From the NCBI GenBank assembly GCA_964016875.1, contig OZ024719.1, positions 26,355,877-26,419,876 of the forward strand: a stretch of DNA of 64,000 bases, written 5' to 3'. The notes under the pieces are model-generated. The model saw nothing but the letters and a program-made list of their open reading frames with translations. It did no database searches and was not told the origin of the DNA. Source of the stretch: Fallopia convolvulus. Taxonomy: Eukaryota > Streptophyta > Magnoliopsida > Caryophyllales > Polygonaceae. This document shows, in pieces, positions 22,212 through 36,000 of this stretch (position 1 is the first letter of the stretch; every line of letters begins with the position of its first letter). The position numbers and the translations under genes are program-made.

Positions 22212-22550
22212 TAAAGATAAAACTGAAGTCTAATGAGTAAACAATACTCCACAAGTATAAATGTTTAATCATGTGGGTAGGAAGTATTTGTATACTACAG
22301 TTTTCATGAACGGTCAACGGCTCCTAAATGTCTTTGCTAGGTGAAAATGGGGAGTAGTCCCGTTTAGCCGCCTTTGAACGTTTTCTTGGAATTCAATCCA
22401 TTCAAATACTCGACGTCTTCACACTTTTAGCACCCCAAAACCAAAAGCATGGGATAGAGAGTAGAATTCTTCCCCTTTTTTCTTCTTTGGTAAGATCGGG
22501 CATCCCAGAACAAAAATCCCGAACCCTTGGTCAATTGAGCTCCTCTGACT
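22212..22550 (+). promoter_or_regulatory. MED33 upstream region and 5' leader
   Basis: Only 339 bp separate the short Helitron from the MED33 ATG. The core promoter must lie here or in the Helitrons. I see no clear TATA box; a CT-rich leader (CCCCTTTTTTCTTC near 22471) precedes the start. Confidence 0.4.
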
Positions 22551-25500
22551 ATGGCGGTGACTCTGGCGCAGAGAAACTCCGACGTCGACGACCCCTGGCC
22601 CTGGGACAGCGTTCTTGAGCTCACCAAGGCGGCTCAGGCGAGGAATGACGATCCTTTTCTATGGGCGATGCAACTCGGCGCCTTTCTCAGCAAGGCGGGG
22701 CAAATTGTGCCTTCCGTCGAGCTCGCGCGCCTTCTCGTCTCTCACCTTTGCTGGGAGAACAATGTTCCCTCCGCCTGGAAGTTTCTCGAGAAGGCCATGA
22801 GTCTTATGCTTGTTCCTCCTGTTCTCACCCTCGCCTTTCTCGCTGATAGGTATTGCTTTCTTGCGCTTCTCGTAAGCCGTTTCTTTTATTTCTTGCCTGA
22901 AAACACTAGGTTTCTGTGGGAGTATCTGATGATCTTATGTAATTTGAGATTCTGGAGCCTTCCCTCCCCCTTTTCCTTCGATCCATTGAATTCGAAGGTC
23001 TTGTATTTTCTTTGCCTATTTGGCGGAATTAGTTTTTGATATTTGCGGCAGTGATTATTCGTGTGGTGCTTATAGTGTCAAAGCAATTTACGATTTTCTG
23101 ATAGGTTTCTTGAGGCATTTCTTCCGTAAATTAGTGTATCCAACTCCTGATATTCTTGGATGCGAGGGACCTCAAATGGTGACATATGATGTCCATCTTG
23201 ACTCTTGAGCAGGTCTTTGCGGAATAAATAGGAACAAAATTATTCATAAGCAATTATTGACTTTTCAAATGAATGGATTTGCTTCTTCTTTCTATGTTGT
23301 GCAACACAGTGTGTTTGCTCAGTATGACGGAAGTTGAAATTGTCTTTGCTTACTATGGCAGAGTTGTCCCAGCTCGGCAAGTTTATCCTGCGGCATATAG
23401 GCTTTACTTGGAACTTCTGAAGAGGCATGGCTTCTCTTTTACCTTGAAAACGAATCGATCCATTAATGAAGGGTGAGTATGATTCTTTTTCAAATCCAGT
23501 ACAAAAAAAAGTAGATGATGAATGATATATGATTTATTTTATGTTTTGCTGTGAAATTTCTCAAGCTCTTGCTTGATTTGGCCAGGGAGTGGTTGTAACT
23601 TGTAACTCCACTGGTTTAATGGAAGCATTGCCCCCAAGGGAATTCCTTTAAAAAAAGTAGATTCTTTTTTTTGGTGGCTGCTGTAGTGAGCTTTTCGGGA
23701 TTGTGTTCTTGTCCCGCTTGGGTCTTTTGGGCGCACCCCCCAGATGTGTCAGGGTAGGGTTCCCCCATATTGCCCCCCCAAGATTCCGCTGTAGTGGAAC
23801 CTTACTGGGTCAATGTTGTTATTGTTTGTGCGTGGTTCCCGATTTTATCTCTATCATCTACAAGGGCTTTTCAGTGTTTTATTGTCATTCCAAACACTCA
23901 TTTACAGGATTTTCCATTTCAAACTTTTTATGATATATAGCTCGTTTTCTTTGTTTGTCACCCTGCATTCTGGTTGCAGGGTCTTGCATTCCATAGATGA
24001 TGCCCTTCATCTTTCTGACATTTTTGGAATTCACTCTCCTGAACCTGGCGTTCTAGTTGTTCTATTGGTCGTTTCGATTGTGTGGCAGTTACTTGATGCA
24101 TCACTAGATGATGAGGGATTGCTTCAGCTTATTCCTCATAAGAAGTTGAAATGGCCCACTAGGATGCAAGATATGGAAATTGACAATAGTGAGAACTTTG
24201 AAACAAAGAAAGCTGATCATCACGAGGCAATGCAACAAATGAATACTTTGATGGCTGTAGAGACAATTGGAGAATTTTTGCAGAATAACATGACTTCCAG
24301 GGTTCTCTACTTGGCACACCAATATATGTAAGTCAAATGGTTTTACTATGATATTTGTATTGAGTAATAGTGTGATCCCTTAGTGTTTGATCTATTGGAG
24401 AAATCCCAGTTTCTGCGTACTAAAATATGTGATATTTTTATTCCTTGAATTGTACATAGATGGGTATGTCCAAACGAAGTTAAAGTGGGTGGTAGATTGG
24501 GAAGGCGAGCATTTTCAACTTCGAATATGCTTGTATTTTCCGTGAGATCAATAAAATGAACATGGATTTCTGTTCAATATTGCATTTTTATAGAATAAAG
24601 TGGAAAGTTGGATATGCTATATGTGACATTTTTTGTCTTCTTGTGATATCTTTTTTCGAGAAGTTATTTTCTTGACAGGTTATTAGAGTAGTTCTTTTGT
24701 TCTTTTCTGTACATGTCATCAGCATCACATAACTAATTGGTTGCTATTTTCTGAAATCTGTTTTGATATATCAAAATCTCTCTTTTGGTCATAGACAGAT
24801 GTCTATTTCCCCTGATTTTGGGACATTTTTTAGTTGTTTATGGCTTTCTAGCTGTCTAATTAGGGATTTGAAGTGTTTATTTGTTATTGGTGGAAATATG
24901 TCACTCCCTTCTACATCCTATATACTATCTCCACGAAAGATAAAAGCAAGACTGAAAAAATCTTCAATGAAATTCAACTAAATATTACCTCTGCGGCACA
25001 GGCCTTCAAATTGGTCAGATTTTGTTGATTGCTTGTCGCTTCTGGCATCCAAGTCTTCAGCCATAAGGAATTCGAAGTGTACTCCAGATACACTTTTGCG
25101 TTTTACATCGGGTACTTGCAAACTCCTGGTCCCAGAGAACAAAACAAGTCTGCAACACGATCTCCATGCAGTCATGGCTTCTGGATCACTAAAATCTTCT
25201 GTTAGTCAAATGCATGGAACTAGTCATTCAGCTCTTTGGATTCCCATTGATTTGTTCCTAGAAGATGCTATGGAATTACTCAATGTGACGGCAACGAGTG
25301 CTGTCAACACTCTTACAGGTATATGCTGCATGCATTGTGAATGACTACTAAAGTAGAGGAAGTGAGGTACTCAAGCTTTCTCTGTAAATACTAATTTCTG
25401 CTTGTATGGTTGCAGATACAGTGAAATCACTCAAGGCAGTGAATGGTACAACCTGGTGTGATACTTTCCTTGGTCTGTGGATTGCAGCTTTGCGGCTTGT

Positions 25501-27906
25501 GCAAAGGGTGTGTAATCAATTAAGGCTCTTGTTGATCCTAAAGTGGTATTCCCTTACTTTTAGGTCGAATAACTAAATGTTTATCGAACTGCTGTTTTAT
25601 ACCATGAGGATTTATTAAAAAGCTCAGGTGATAATGTGGCATTAGAAGGAGACCAGAAAACAGTAAGACATATAGAATTATTATGGTGTCATAAGTACGA
25701 GGTCAAAACTTTCCCTAATCATGGTTTTGGTGTTTTTAGTGCTTTTGGGTTGGTGAGTTTTCTTTTAATTGTTATAGATTTGGCTTTGTTTTAGAAGTAA
25801 AAAAAGAGGATTGTAAAGGCAGAAGAAAGAGGACCAAAAACCCTCTGAACTAGCCAAAGAGTATTTAAGAACAAGCCAATGAAGAATAGCTGACTATCAG
25901 GGATGCAATCTGAAATCCGAAATTTGGTAAAATTTGAGTGTCATGTTTGCCTAAAGCCATTTTCAGTGTTCTCATTGCTGCTGCAATGTCTTTTTAATTA
26001 CCATACCCTAGTGCTGGTCCTTATATGTACCAATGTGGCAAAGGGGGTATGTTTATATGAGCATTTGGCTCTTCATTCCTTAAAAGTAGATTCCTTGTGC
26101 GCATCTATAAGTCTAACTACAGAAAACATCATTATAGTCTTTTTCCTCCGTCATTCTTGTACATGTGTATCATAACTCTAGGGGAAGCTTTCTGTCAATA
26201 ACTCTTCACCACATATGCCTCTGTTTTAGGAAAGAAATTCTAGCGAAGGTCCTGTGCCTCGTCTAGATACCTGCTTGTGTATGCTGCTGTCCATTACAAC
26301 ACTCTCAGTTGCCAATATAATCGAGGAAGAAGAAAATGCAGCAATTAAGGAAACTGAATACATTTCGCCATCTCACAGTCATGAGAAATTGGCTGTTGGA
26401 AAGCGTCGCAATGAGTTGATCTCCAGTTTACAGTTACTTGGGGAATATGAAAGCTTGTTAACTCCACATCCATCAGTTATCCCAGTAGCCAATCAGGCTG
26501 CTGCAAAAGCAATGATGTTCCTTTCTGGCATTAGCACTGGTAGCGGATGTCTTGACTGTGTCAGCATGAATGACATGCCTCTAAATTGTTGTAAGTCCAC
26601 ATCATCCCTTTGGTTTGTTTAGTTTTCTTTTAAGCTGGTATGTTCTTTAGAATATTCTCCAATTGGGTCTTTATTGCTTTGTCTTCTGCACCTTGAAAGG
26701 TCATATCTATGCTCATTAGCCATATCCTGATTTTATTATGATTCATGGATGCAATGGCTGGAGTTGAAACAGTAAAAACTTTGGTCATCCCAACTTTTCT
26801 TGTTTAACAAAATCATTTAGACGTCATGATTTTCTCAGTAAAAATAACAAGGAATCAAAGTTAAACTATCTCAAAGGAGAAAGCGATAATGCCTTCACTT
26901 CGACTCAGCCTTTCTATGATACAAAAGAGAAAACATGTTAATTTTTTTTAACAATGATCAGCTACATGCCTACAAGTACCAGCATGAAATCTTGCATGTT
27001 GATCTTTACGGCATTAATGTCGTAATTCTCCTAATTTTATAGGAACCTTTAGTTGCTTTTCACTCTAGATTGATGCTATGCTATGCTTGAAAAATATGTC
27101 TGCTGCCACATAAATTGTCTTACTTCGAATTGAATTCTTATTTGTTTCTCAGCGCTGAGTTCTGTTATCGTTTCTAACATGTCTCAGCTTTAAACTCTCA
27201 TCTTTGTACATGGCATCTCATATCCATCCTCTTGATCTGGCCTTGATTTATGCAGCTGGAAACATGTTGCACTTGATTGTTGAGGCGTGCATCGCTAGAG
27301 ATCTATTGGACACATCAGCATATATGTGGCCTGGTTATGTGAATGCATGTGGCAGCCAGATACCTTGTAATGCAGCTGGGCACATTCCTGGTTGGTCATC
27401 ATTAATGAAAGGAGCCCCACTTTCATCAACAATTGGTAATGCTCTTATTTCCACACCTGCTTCAAGGTACACCTGCTTGCTCTTTTGATCGTTATGCTAT
27501 GTGTTTATTTTTTGTTTCCTTGTATTATAATATTAAATTAATTTAAAGATGATGATTTGATGTGTCAGTTGTAGCTAGGTACCCGATGAAGGAACTTAAA
27601 TACTATTAAATTATTTGAAATATGACTATTTATTCGTGATGCTGGTAATATTTGGTATTCTTACTAATACTTGTCTTTTTGGAAAGTCAAAAGTTGATAT
27701 CACTGCTGACAAACTCTTGCATCTTTCTTTAACATCACCTTACTACCACAAACACATCATCGAATTTAAGAATCTATCCATTCAGCTATCACTGCTGCTG
27801 GGTTTCGGCTAGTATCTGGCACTACTCCCACCACTATCTTCGAAACACTGACCATGTTCCATGGTTACTCTCCCCCCCCCCCCTCTCCCCCTCCCCCCCC
27901 CCCCCC

Positions 27907-27967
<61 letters not shown>

Positions 27968-30900
27968 CTAATTTCATCTTTAGAGTGACGGTTATTTTAA
28001 GATGGAAGAGTAAGAAATAAATAAGGCTTGACCCGGTGGGTTCCTGAATGCAATATATTTTCAAGCTTCGACAAATCCTTGCTCTGGATGATAAGTAATA
28101 AAGTCACAACAATTGTTTGACTTTGGTAGTTGACAAACAATACGTGATTACACCGTTTCTTAATGCTGTGCTTTTCCTTTCCAGCTATTATGTCTTATAG
28201 CAACTGGATTTAAACTCATGGTTTTAATGGCAGCTTGGCAGAGATTGAGAGAATATCTGAGATTGCGGTTGGTGGTTCAAATGATGAAAAATTTTACGCT
28301 GCTATGGTTTTGTGTGGGGCATCTCTTGTACGTGGTTGGAATGTCCAGGTACTTATATGTTTGTTTTCTTTTTCATTTTCTCTGTGGGGTTGGGAAGGGC
28401 ACTTGAGATCCTACTTCACTGTAATTTGGTCGGTCACTGATCATATTGTTTTCCCTTTTACTCTCTGAACACTTATAAGTTATAATGAGATCTTTTGTGG
28501 TTTTATTTTTTTCAGGAACATGTAGTTCTTATTATTACAAGGTTGCTCTCACCTCCCCGGCCTGCAATTTTTTCTGAGAATTACTTGATTGACCATGCCT
28601 CACTTCTAAACATTCTGCTTATTGGGATATCAACAACTGATGCTATCCAGATTTTCTCATTGCACGGCCTGGTATGATCCTTATCTAACTTGATAATTTA
28701 TTAAATATTAAATAAGTTCACAATGAGGAAATGTACAAAGCTTTGAAGCAGCTCCTACTAGATGCCTTATTTTTATTGCTCAAGTCTTGTAAAGAACAAG
28801 GTAGTGCATATGTAATATATGAACGGTCGTGACTTGTTCTCCTAAACTTTGCTACTTGTATTGGACATTAGGTCATAAAAATGCAATATGAACTTGCCTG
28901 AAGAATTATGCAACCAATTCTTGTTTCAAGATCAGTTTAAAATGTTAAGTGATGAAATTTGTAACAATTTTCGTTATTTCTAAGAAAATATGGAACAATC
29001 TTAGTATTAGTTTAAAATGATTATAGCCCAAGCACAGACAGATCAAATGACCATCAAAGTACTGATAACTGTGTAATCTTCTGGTATGAGCTGATGATGT
29101 CCATCTGTTTCAGGTTCCACAGCTGGCTGGTGCATTGATACCTATCTGTGAGGTTTTTGGGGCGTGTTCCCCAAAAGAATATTGGACTCTTGCAACAGGG
29201 GAGGAAATTAATTCCTATGCTGTGTTTTCTAATGCTTTTACTCTTCTCTTGAAGTTGTGGAGATTTGATCATCCTGCTCTTGAAGATGTACTGGGACCTG
29301 TGCTTCCAGTGGAGGCCCAGCTTACTCCTGACTATCTGTTGATGGTGAGAAATGCTCAATTAGCTGCAAGAGATCAGACTAGAAACAGGAGATTCACCAA
29401 GTTTCTCTGTCCTTCTACTGAACCTATCTTCATGGATTCTTTCCCTAAACTGAAACGGTGGTATGTGCAGCATCAAGCTTGCATAGTGTCCACCCTTTCT
29501 GGTCTTAATCAGGGTAACCCTGTTCATGAGATTATCAACTGGTTGTTAAGTATGATGTTTAGGAAAACAAATAAAGGCGGTCCAACGACTACTGGAAGCA
29601 GTAGTTCATCTCCTTCAGCTACTGAAGAGGCAAACCTTAGATTACAATTTCCTGCGTGGGATATTTTAGAAGCTGTTCCATTCGTTCTTGATGCTGCTCT
29701 CACTGCCTGTGCTAATGACAAGTTATCTCCGCGTGAGCTTGCTACAGGTTAGTTTGATGTTCGTGAGAACTTAAAAAAAGTTCCCTTGGTATAGTAATTT
29801 GGTTTGTGCATGCAACTATATTCATTGTCATATTTATACTTTCATCACAAATTGCACAAAATGATGCTATCATGATTGGGGTTCTAGGATAGGATCATTC
29901 GGGTGTCCTTGAGATTGGATCGTAGGGGTGTAAGGTTCTATAAAATAATTAATCTAAAATATTATGACCATTCTGCCAAAAAAATATAATATTAACCAAT
30001 ATATTATAAGTTTTATTAAATAAACTGAAAATATTGAATATTCTTTACAAATTAACTTAATTTTACAATGTAATTGACGGAGTAATATTATAAATCAAGG
30101 AATTGGATCACATAAAAACAATCCTTATCATGAAATATTCAAACGGCAGCTGCAATTTTTTTTAATGTTTTTTAACTTTTTTTTCCCTTAATATGCGACT
30201 TATACATGAACCTCAAAACCCTGAACATGAATCACTAAAACATGAACTTTGCAGTACTAGTATATGACATATGTATATTATATGTGAACTCAATGTCATG
30301 TTTTTCGAGTTTAATGGCAAAAATAAGCAATTTCAATTTTTTTTTTAAAAAAAAGTCAATTATCATTATACCCCTAATCTTAGCCTTTCATCCTTCTAAT
30401 CCAAGGACCCTCATTTGTTCCTAATTTTCATGTTAATGAGTGTTTTCACTTGAACCAACTCTCTATAAATCAAATAATCAATGGAGGTCAATTAGAACTT
30501 ATTGATAATCTCTTAAGAGATTACCAATAGTATGATTGAAGATTTTAAATTTCTCATTATAATTATTAATTTCACAGTCAAATAACGTCACATGTCATTA
30601 AAACCTTACTGTAGGACTAAAATAGTACACAATATTCCTTCGATTTTATATAATATCATATATCGATCCTACCTCAGTTGAAATCCTACGTAAGATTGGG
30701 ATTTTTCTGCGAGTTGGAACATCTACTCTCCTCTGTACTTTGTGGTTCATGTTATTAGTTAGGGCCTATTATGCATATCAAATGATGACACACTTTTGGT
30801 TTCAGGGCTCAAAGATCTGGCTGATTTTCTTCCAGCATCTTTAGCAGGCATAGTAAGCTACCTAGCGGCTGAGGTGTCAAGAGGAGTTTGGAAGCCAGCT

Positions 30901-32218
30901 TCTATGAATGGCACAGATTGGCCAAGTCCTGCTGCCAACTTAGCATCAGTCGAGCAGCAGATCAGGAAACTTCTCGCTGATACTGGTATAGGTATCCCAA
31001 GCCTTGCTACAGGTAAAATGCTAAACTAGATGTTTGTTTCAAATCTCATAAATTCTATCATCAAATATTATTATCCTCAAATTATACATCTATTTTGCTC
31101 TTAAAGCAAGGAATTCAACATCTACTCTTCCCCTTCCACTGGCTGCACTTCTGAGCCTAACTATTACTTACAAGCTAGACAAGGCCTCAGAGCGTTTCCT
31201 CAACTTGGTTGGAAGATCCTTGGTCACGCTTGCAACAGAATGTCCCTGGCCTTGCATGCCCATTGTAACTTCCCTGTGGATTCAGAAGGCAAAGCGTTGG
31301 AGCGACTTCATCATTTTCTCTGCCTCTCGTACCATCTTCCATCATAACTCTGATGCGGTGGTCCAGCTTCTCAGAACCTGCTTCTGGACCACTCTTGGCC
31401 TAACCCCTTCGCCCAAGACGCATTGCAGTGGGGTTGGCTCCCTCCTTGGTCATGGCTTTGGCTCGCATAAATCGGCAGGTGGAATCTCCCCTGGGGCCCC
31501 GGGAATCTTCTACCTCAAAATCCATCCGTTCATCAAAGACAGGATGAACCTGACAGAAGAGATCCTCTCCCTCTTGATGACATCTGTTCAAGAGATAGCC
31601 CGTGATCAAAACCTTAGAAAGAGTAAGTATGGAGCTAGATACGGGCAAGTCTCCATCTCTTCTGCAATGACACGTGTCAAGCTTGCAGCTTCTCTTGGAG
31701 CTTCTCTGGTATGGATAACTGGAGGCTTAAACCTGGTTCTAGCTCTGCTCAGGCAAATCTTGCCTGCTTGGTTCATAACTGACCACAGTGGAGGCCACTT
31801 GTCAGGAGGAGGGGAGTTTGTGACCATGCTAAAAGGCTATGCACTTGCTTACTTTTCTTTTCTGAGTGGAGCCTTTGCATTGGGAACGGATGTGAAATCG
31901 TCCACTCCCGCATCCATACGGGGCCTACCGGTTGTTGGGAAACATCTCATGTTCATGGCCACGGTTGTTGACGGGAAGATCTCTTTGGGCTGTGAGTGGG
32001 CCACTTGGCGGGCCTACGTCTCGGGTTTTGTGAGCTTGATGGTGGGCTGTGCTCCTGCGTGGGTGGAGAAGGTGGACGTGGACGTGCTCAAGAGCTTAAG
32101 CAACGGGCTCAGGCAGTGGGGTGAGGAAGACCTGGCGATTGCTCTGTTGGGTTGTCGCGGTGTTGGTGCTGCCAATGCAGCAGTTGAAATGATCATTGGA
32201 GGTAGTTTGGCAAGATAA
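22551..32218 (+). CDS. MED33A: Mediator of RNA polymerase II transcription subunit 33 (MED33A/B, REF4/RFR1 family)
   Basis: Twelve exons join in frame with GT-AG borders: 22551-22849, 23362-23472, 23980-24327, 25002-25318, 25416-25507, 26230-26590, 27256-27466, 28234-28348, 28516-28671, 29114-29747, 30806-31012, 31107-32218. They give 1,321 codons including the stop, the usual size for this family. The N-terminus has the conserved LTKAAQARNDDPFLWAMQL and VELARLLVSHLCWEN; later blocks include LIVEACIARDLLDTSAYMWP, LRLVQR and RFDHPALEDVLGPVLPVEAQ. MED33 is the plant MED5-like tail subunit of Mediator in the nucleus, known in Arabidopsis for restraining phenylpropanoid (lignin) gene expression. 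The start at 22551 sits in a good context (GACTATGGCG). The gene appears intact; paralog choice (A or B) is not decided. Confidence 0.93.
27873..27963. repeat. Poly(C) and CT microsatellite in MED33 intron 7
   Basis: A C-rich run broken by a few T is followed by about 23 CT units. Such homopurine/homopyrimidine tracts can form triplex DNA and often suffer length errors in assemblies. Confidence 0.95.
29748..30805. other. Longest MED33 intron, repeat-like AT-rich DNA
   Basis: This 1,058-bp intron between exons 10 and 11 is AT-rich with long T and A runs. I see no gene and no clear transposon ends. Confidence 0.5.
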
Positions 32219-33006
32219 AAACGACATGACCCTCTCAGTTTTAGGAGATGGCCAAATCTACAAGGTATTGTAATTAATTGGTCGCTGAAGTTTACAGAAG
32301 ATTCGTTTACAACAAAGTGCACCAACATTCAATGTCAATATCAGCATATTGGGGGAACTCAAAGTCAATATCGCGTCTTGACTCATTATTTATCGTTAAC
32401 TGAAATGGAAAATCTTGATAACTACACATAATAATAATGTAGAATGTCCATGTACAAGGCTTTAAGCTAACCTTAAAGATTTTATATTGAGTTGATATAC
32501 GAATCTTAGAGGTCAGTTTTGTAAGTGATGATGACAAGAGATAGAATTAAAAATAAAGGAAATTCGTTTTCACGAAAGATAACGTCCCTAGACACTAGGA
32601 TTTTCTAGTATTTGAGGCTAAAAAGTTAATACATTTTGTTCCATGGGGTAGCCGATAAGGATTACTCCTCCTATTGTCAATGGTTTTAGGATGGAACCCA
32701 TTGGTCTAATACATATGGAGCAATTCTCATAATCCTTACTCGTACTAACACACTTGATCCAACAAGCCTATTTTGAGATTTTTCCTTGTTGAGCCTATTT
32801 TAGAGAAAAAAAAATTCAAATAACACAATCACTTGTCATAAAGCGTGCAGCTTGAAGGATATGATCCATTTCCAAGTATCCAAGCTACCGTGTTGCAAAA
32901 TTCATTTGTTTAACAAAATGTGGTAACAAAAGCAAGCCTAAAGTTTACAATTCATGGGTATGTACAAAATGTGGTAACAAAAGCAAAACCATACAAATTC
33001 TGTATG
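32219..33006. other. Convergent intergenic region between MED33 and the OSCA1-type gene
   Basis: Both genes end here, so it holds two 3' untranslated regions. A LTR-like fragment with ACTCCTCCTATTGTCAATGG and TTTTAGGATGGAACCCATTG lies at about 32664-32705; it is related to the fragment in OSCA intron 9. No other gene is visible. Confidence 0.6.
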
Positions 33007-36000
33007 TCATACATTCTCCCAAGAACTTGTAGAGGGAACTCCGCTGCTCTTATGTGACCTCGTTGTTGCCACAAGTGGAATCTCCCCGTCCATTGGGCTT
33101 TCGAACTCTCCACTTTTGAAATTTGGATGAACATATGCATCCTGGAGATAAGCTCTCAAGTCCAGCTGTGGCTCCACTGCGCGTTCTAGAGTATCCTTAG
33201 CCATTGCCTCCTGCAACACATTTTAATTTGAGAGCCAAGAAGTACGTGTCATGTAAAAGCAAAAAACAAGGTTGGTTGATGGATCAAAATTTGAGCTACC
33301 GACCTGTAATGGGAACCTCTTGAATGCTGACTCGAAACGGCCCTTGCAAAGTTTGTGGAACCAGATTGTTAAAACAGGCAGAGCTAGCAAAATTGGTGTT
33401 GAGAAACGGAGGCTTTTGGTGCTCAACAGGCCAAGCAACAGAAGCTGTGAAATGATAAGCCCGATGATGATGCGCTGATGCACGTCTGGCCAAAAGGCGG
33501 CTGCACTTTCGTACTTCCGGTCATACACATTAATAATCTGACGACAAACGAAAATCCAGCCAGTATATATTAGTGGAATACTCATCCTACATCGGAAATC
33601 TAAAGAAAAACAAGCCAGTATAAATACCCTTGGTTACTCCTCCTATTGCCAATTGGTTTTAGGATGGAACCCACTGGGCTTGTGTACTGGGCTTACGTAT
33701 GCACGTGGCTCAGCAACATAGTGATGAAAGGATGAATGAATATTATTTGGATAAGATAATGAATACCTACCTGATGACGGAAAACCAGGTAAGCAAACGC
33801 AAAGAAGACAATGATGAAAGGAAGAAGTAATGGTGTGATTGATGCATAGACAAGTCCAAGAAGAAAGTAAAGCTGTATACGAGGCTCGAATGTTGCAAAA
33901 TCCAGAAACCCAGGGTCCATTGCCTGATCCCTGTCTTGCTCGGTTTTGACCAAGAAGGTGTTTTTCAAGTGGAAGATGATGAGTGGCACAAGCCTCATGA
34001 CCTCTGCAGCAACTCCCGCCCAACCATCTACCATGACATAAGTAATGAAGAATGTGGCCTTCATTGGAATTGACACTCCGATTGTTTTAGGTATCCTACA
34101 AGAAAACATAACTAAGACGTACATGAGTATTTATTTTGTAGATGGGCAGAGGTTTTGCACCAGTAAGGATTAAGGAAAGTCACATACTCAGTTGCAGACT
34201 GATTTAAGAATCTGCGTAGCTGTTGAAATGCTGTTCCGGTGACTAGGCTTCCAAGAAAAACATTGATGAGTACAAACAAATGGTATTTTGCGGCCGATCT
34301 TCTCTCCAAATATGAGTGTGATGTGTAGCCTTCCAATCTTGACATGACCATCAGAATCATTGGTAGAAGGATAAGGAATATCTTTAGCACCAATCCCGGG
34401 AGAAATCCTTGGATGAGAGACTTGGCAGCATTCCTGAAATCACAAAGACACTTACAGATGTGATCAAATAAGAAACTACCAATCAAACAAGAATAGGAGC
34501 AAGTAAAATCCAAATACACTTACAAATTAAACAGGAATTTCAGGAAAGGGAGCGTCTTTTGGAGCTCATCAAGGTTGGCTAATGACTGCACGAACGCTAT
34601 GGGAATCATGAAGAAGAAAATCAGGAAAAAGCAGGCAACTGACATTAGTAGCCTTCGGATATTGAGCTCCACATAGGGTATAGTGAGATTGCTCCAGTAA
34701 ACGTCCCGTGGCTCAGGAGCCCATTCTGTTAACCATATTGTTGGGTTTCTTGACTGTTGAGTTTGAGCACATACAGCTGCTCCCCACCGACTTTTGAAAG
34801 AAACAAATGCTGCAGGCAAAATTGCTTTGGGATCACTAAGGACTCTCTCTCTTTCTGCAACTTCCTATTTAACACGACGACATAGCAAACAAAATAATTA
34901 TGTCCCTCTTTTGAAAACATAGGTAGGACCTATGCAGAGCACGGAAAGAGTTTTCCATATGAAATATGGCCGGGATTGATTGGGTCTTACTTCCTCAATT
35001 ATTTTTTCAATGGCCTCTTTATAGTAGTCAATGGCATCCACTTGTGTACCGTAAAGACCCCATAAACCTGTCTACAAACAACAAAGATAAGGGTGCCAAA
35101 CTCAAATTAGTAATCCAACAAATTTACTTTTTTCCTGTAAGAGATCAAGCCTTGATAAAAAGTACCTTAGTCGTAGGTCTATTTCCAGAGTTTCTCTCGT
35201 ACTTGTTTTGATAGTATGTAAACCGATTTTGCAGGCCCTTCTTCTTGTCTACCAAACTTGCAAGCTTATTCGCATTGTGGAGAACCTGGGAGTCAACAAC
35301 AACTGTTGGCTTAGGCTTAAGCACTATTCATCAGTTTAACAGAAACACAGCATTAAATGAAACCATGGCAAACCTGATGTAGAAGATAGTGCTCAGGGTG
35401 ATTCACAAAGAAAAAATGTTCGACGTACTGACTGACTGATTCATGAGAGTCTGGGGGAACATTTCTGACCAGAACCTGCACGCGCAAGGTATAATGCATC
35501 TCATCTAATTGCAATCAACAAATGTCAAAGTTAAGGAATATATTCCATGACAAATAATCATTTGCTGGCTTACTGTGAATTGATCAGGACGCCGTTCTGC
35601 TGCAGCAATAAATCTTAACCTCAAATTGGTGATAATCTCATATTCTTTGTACAGCATGCCCAAAGTCCAAAGTGTGAAAACATAGGACGTCGCAATATGT
35701 GCCCAATACCTGATGTCATTCATTAATGGATGCCGTTTTCAACCCAAAAATCACAGTATTGAGTATAGACTAAGACTATAACCAACCTATTTATGGGAAG
35801 ACTATAACCAACCTGCTAGATCCCGGAGGAATGTTTGAGATTGAGAGCTTGTCGACATGACTATAATCAATACCTGGTAGTCGACCCAACATTTTCCCCG
35901 TCCAATTAACCGGGAGCAGAACACAAATGGACAACATTGCAATGGGAACAAATACTTTCAATCTACAAATTTCAGTCAAGTAAGAATCAGTGGATGCAAG

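Noticed and set aside
23539..23933. Open frames in MED33 intron 2
   Set aside because: They do not join in frame with neighbouring exons and lack family similarity.
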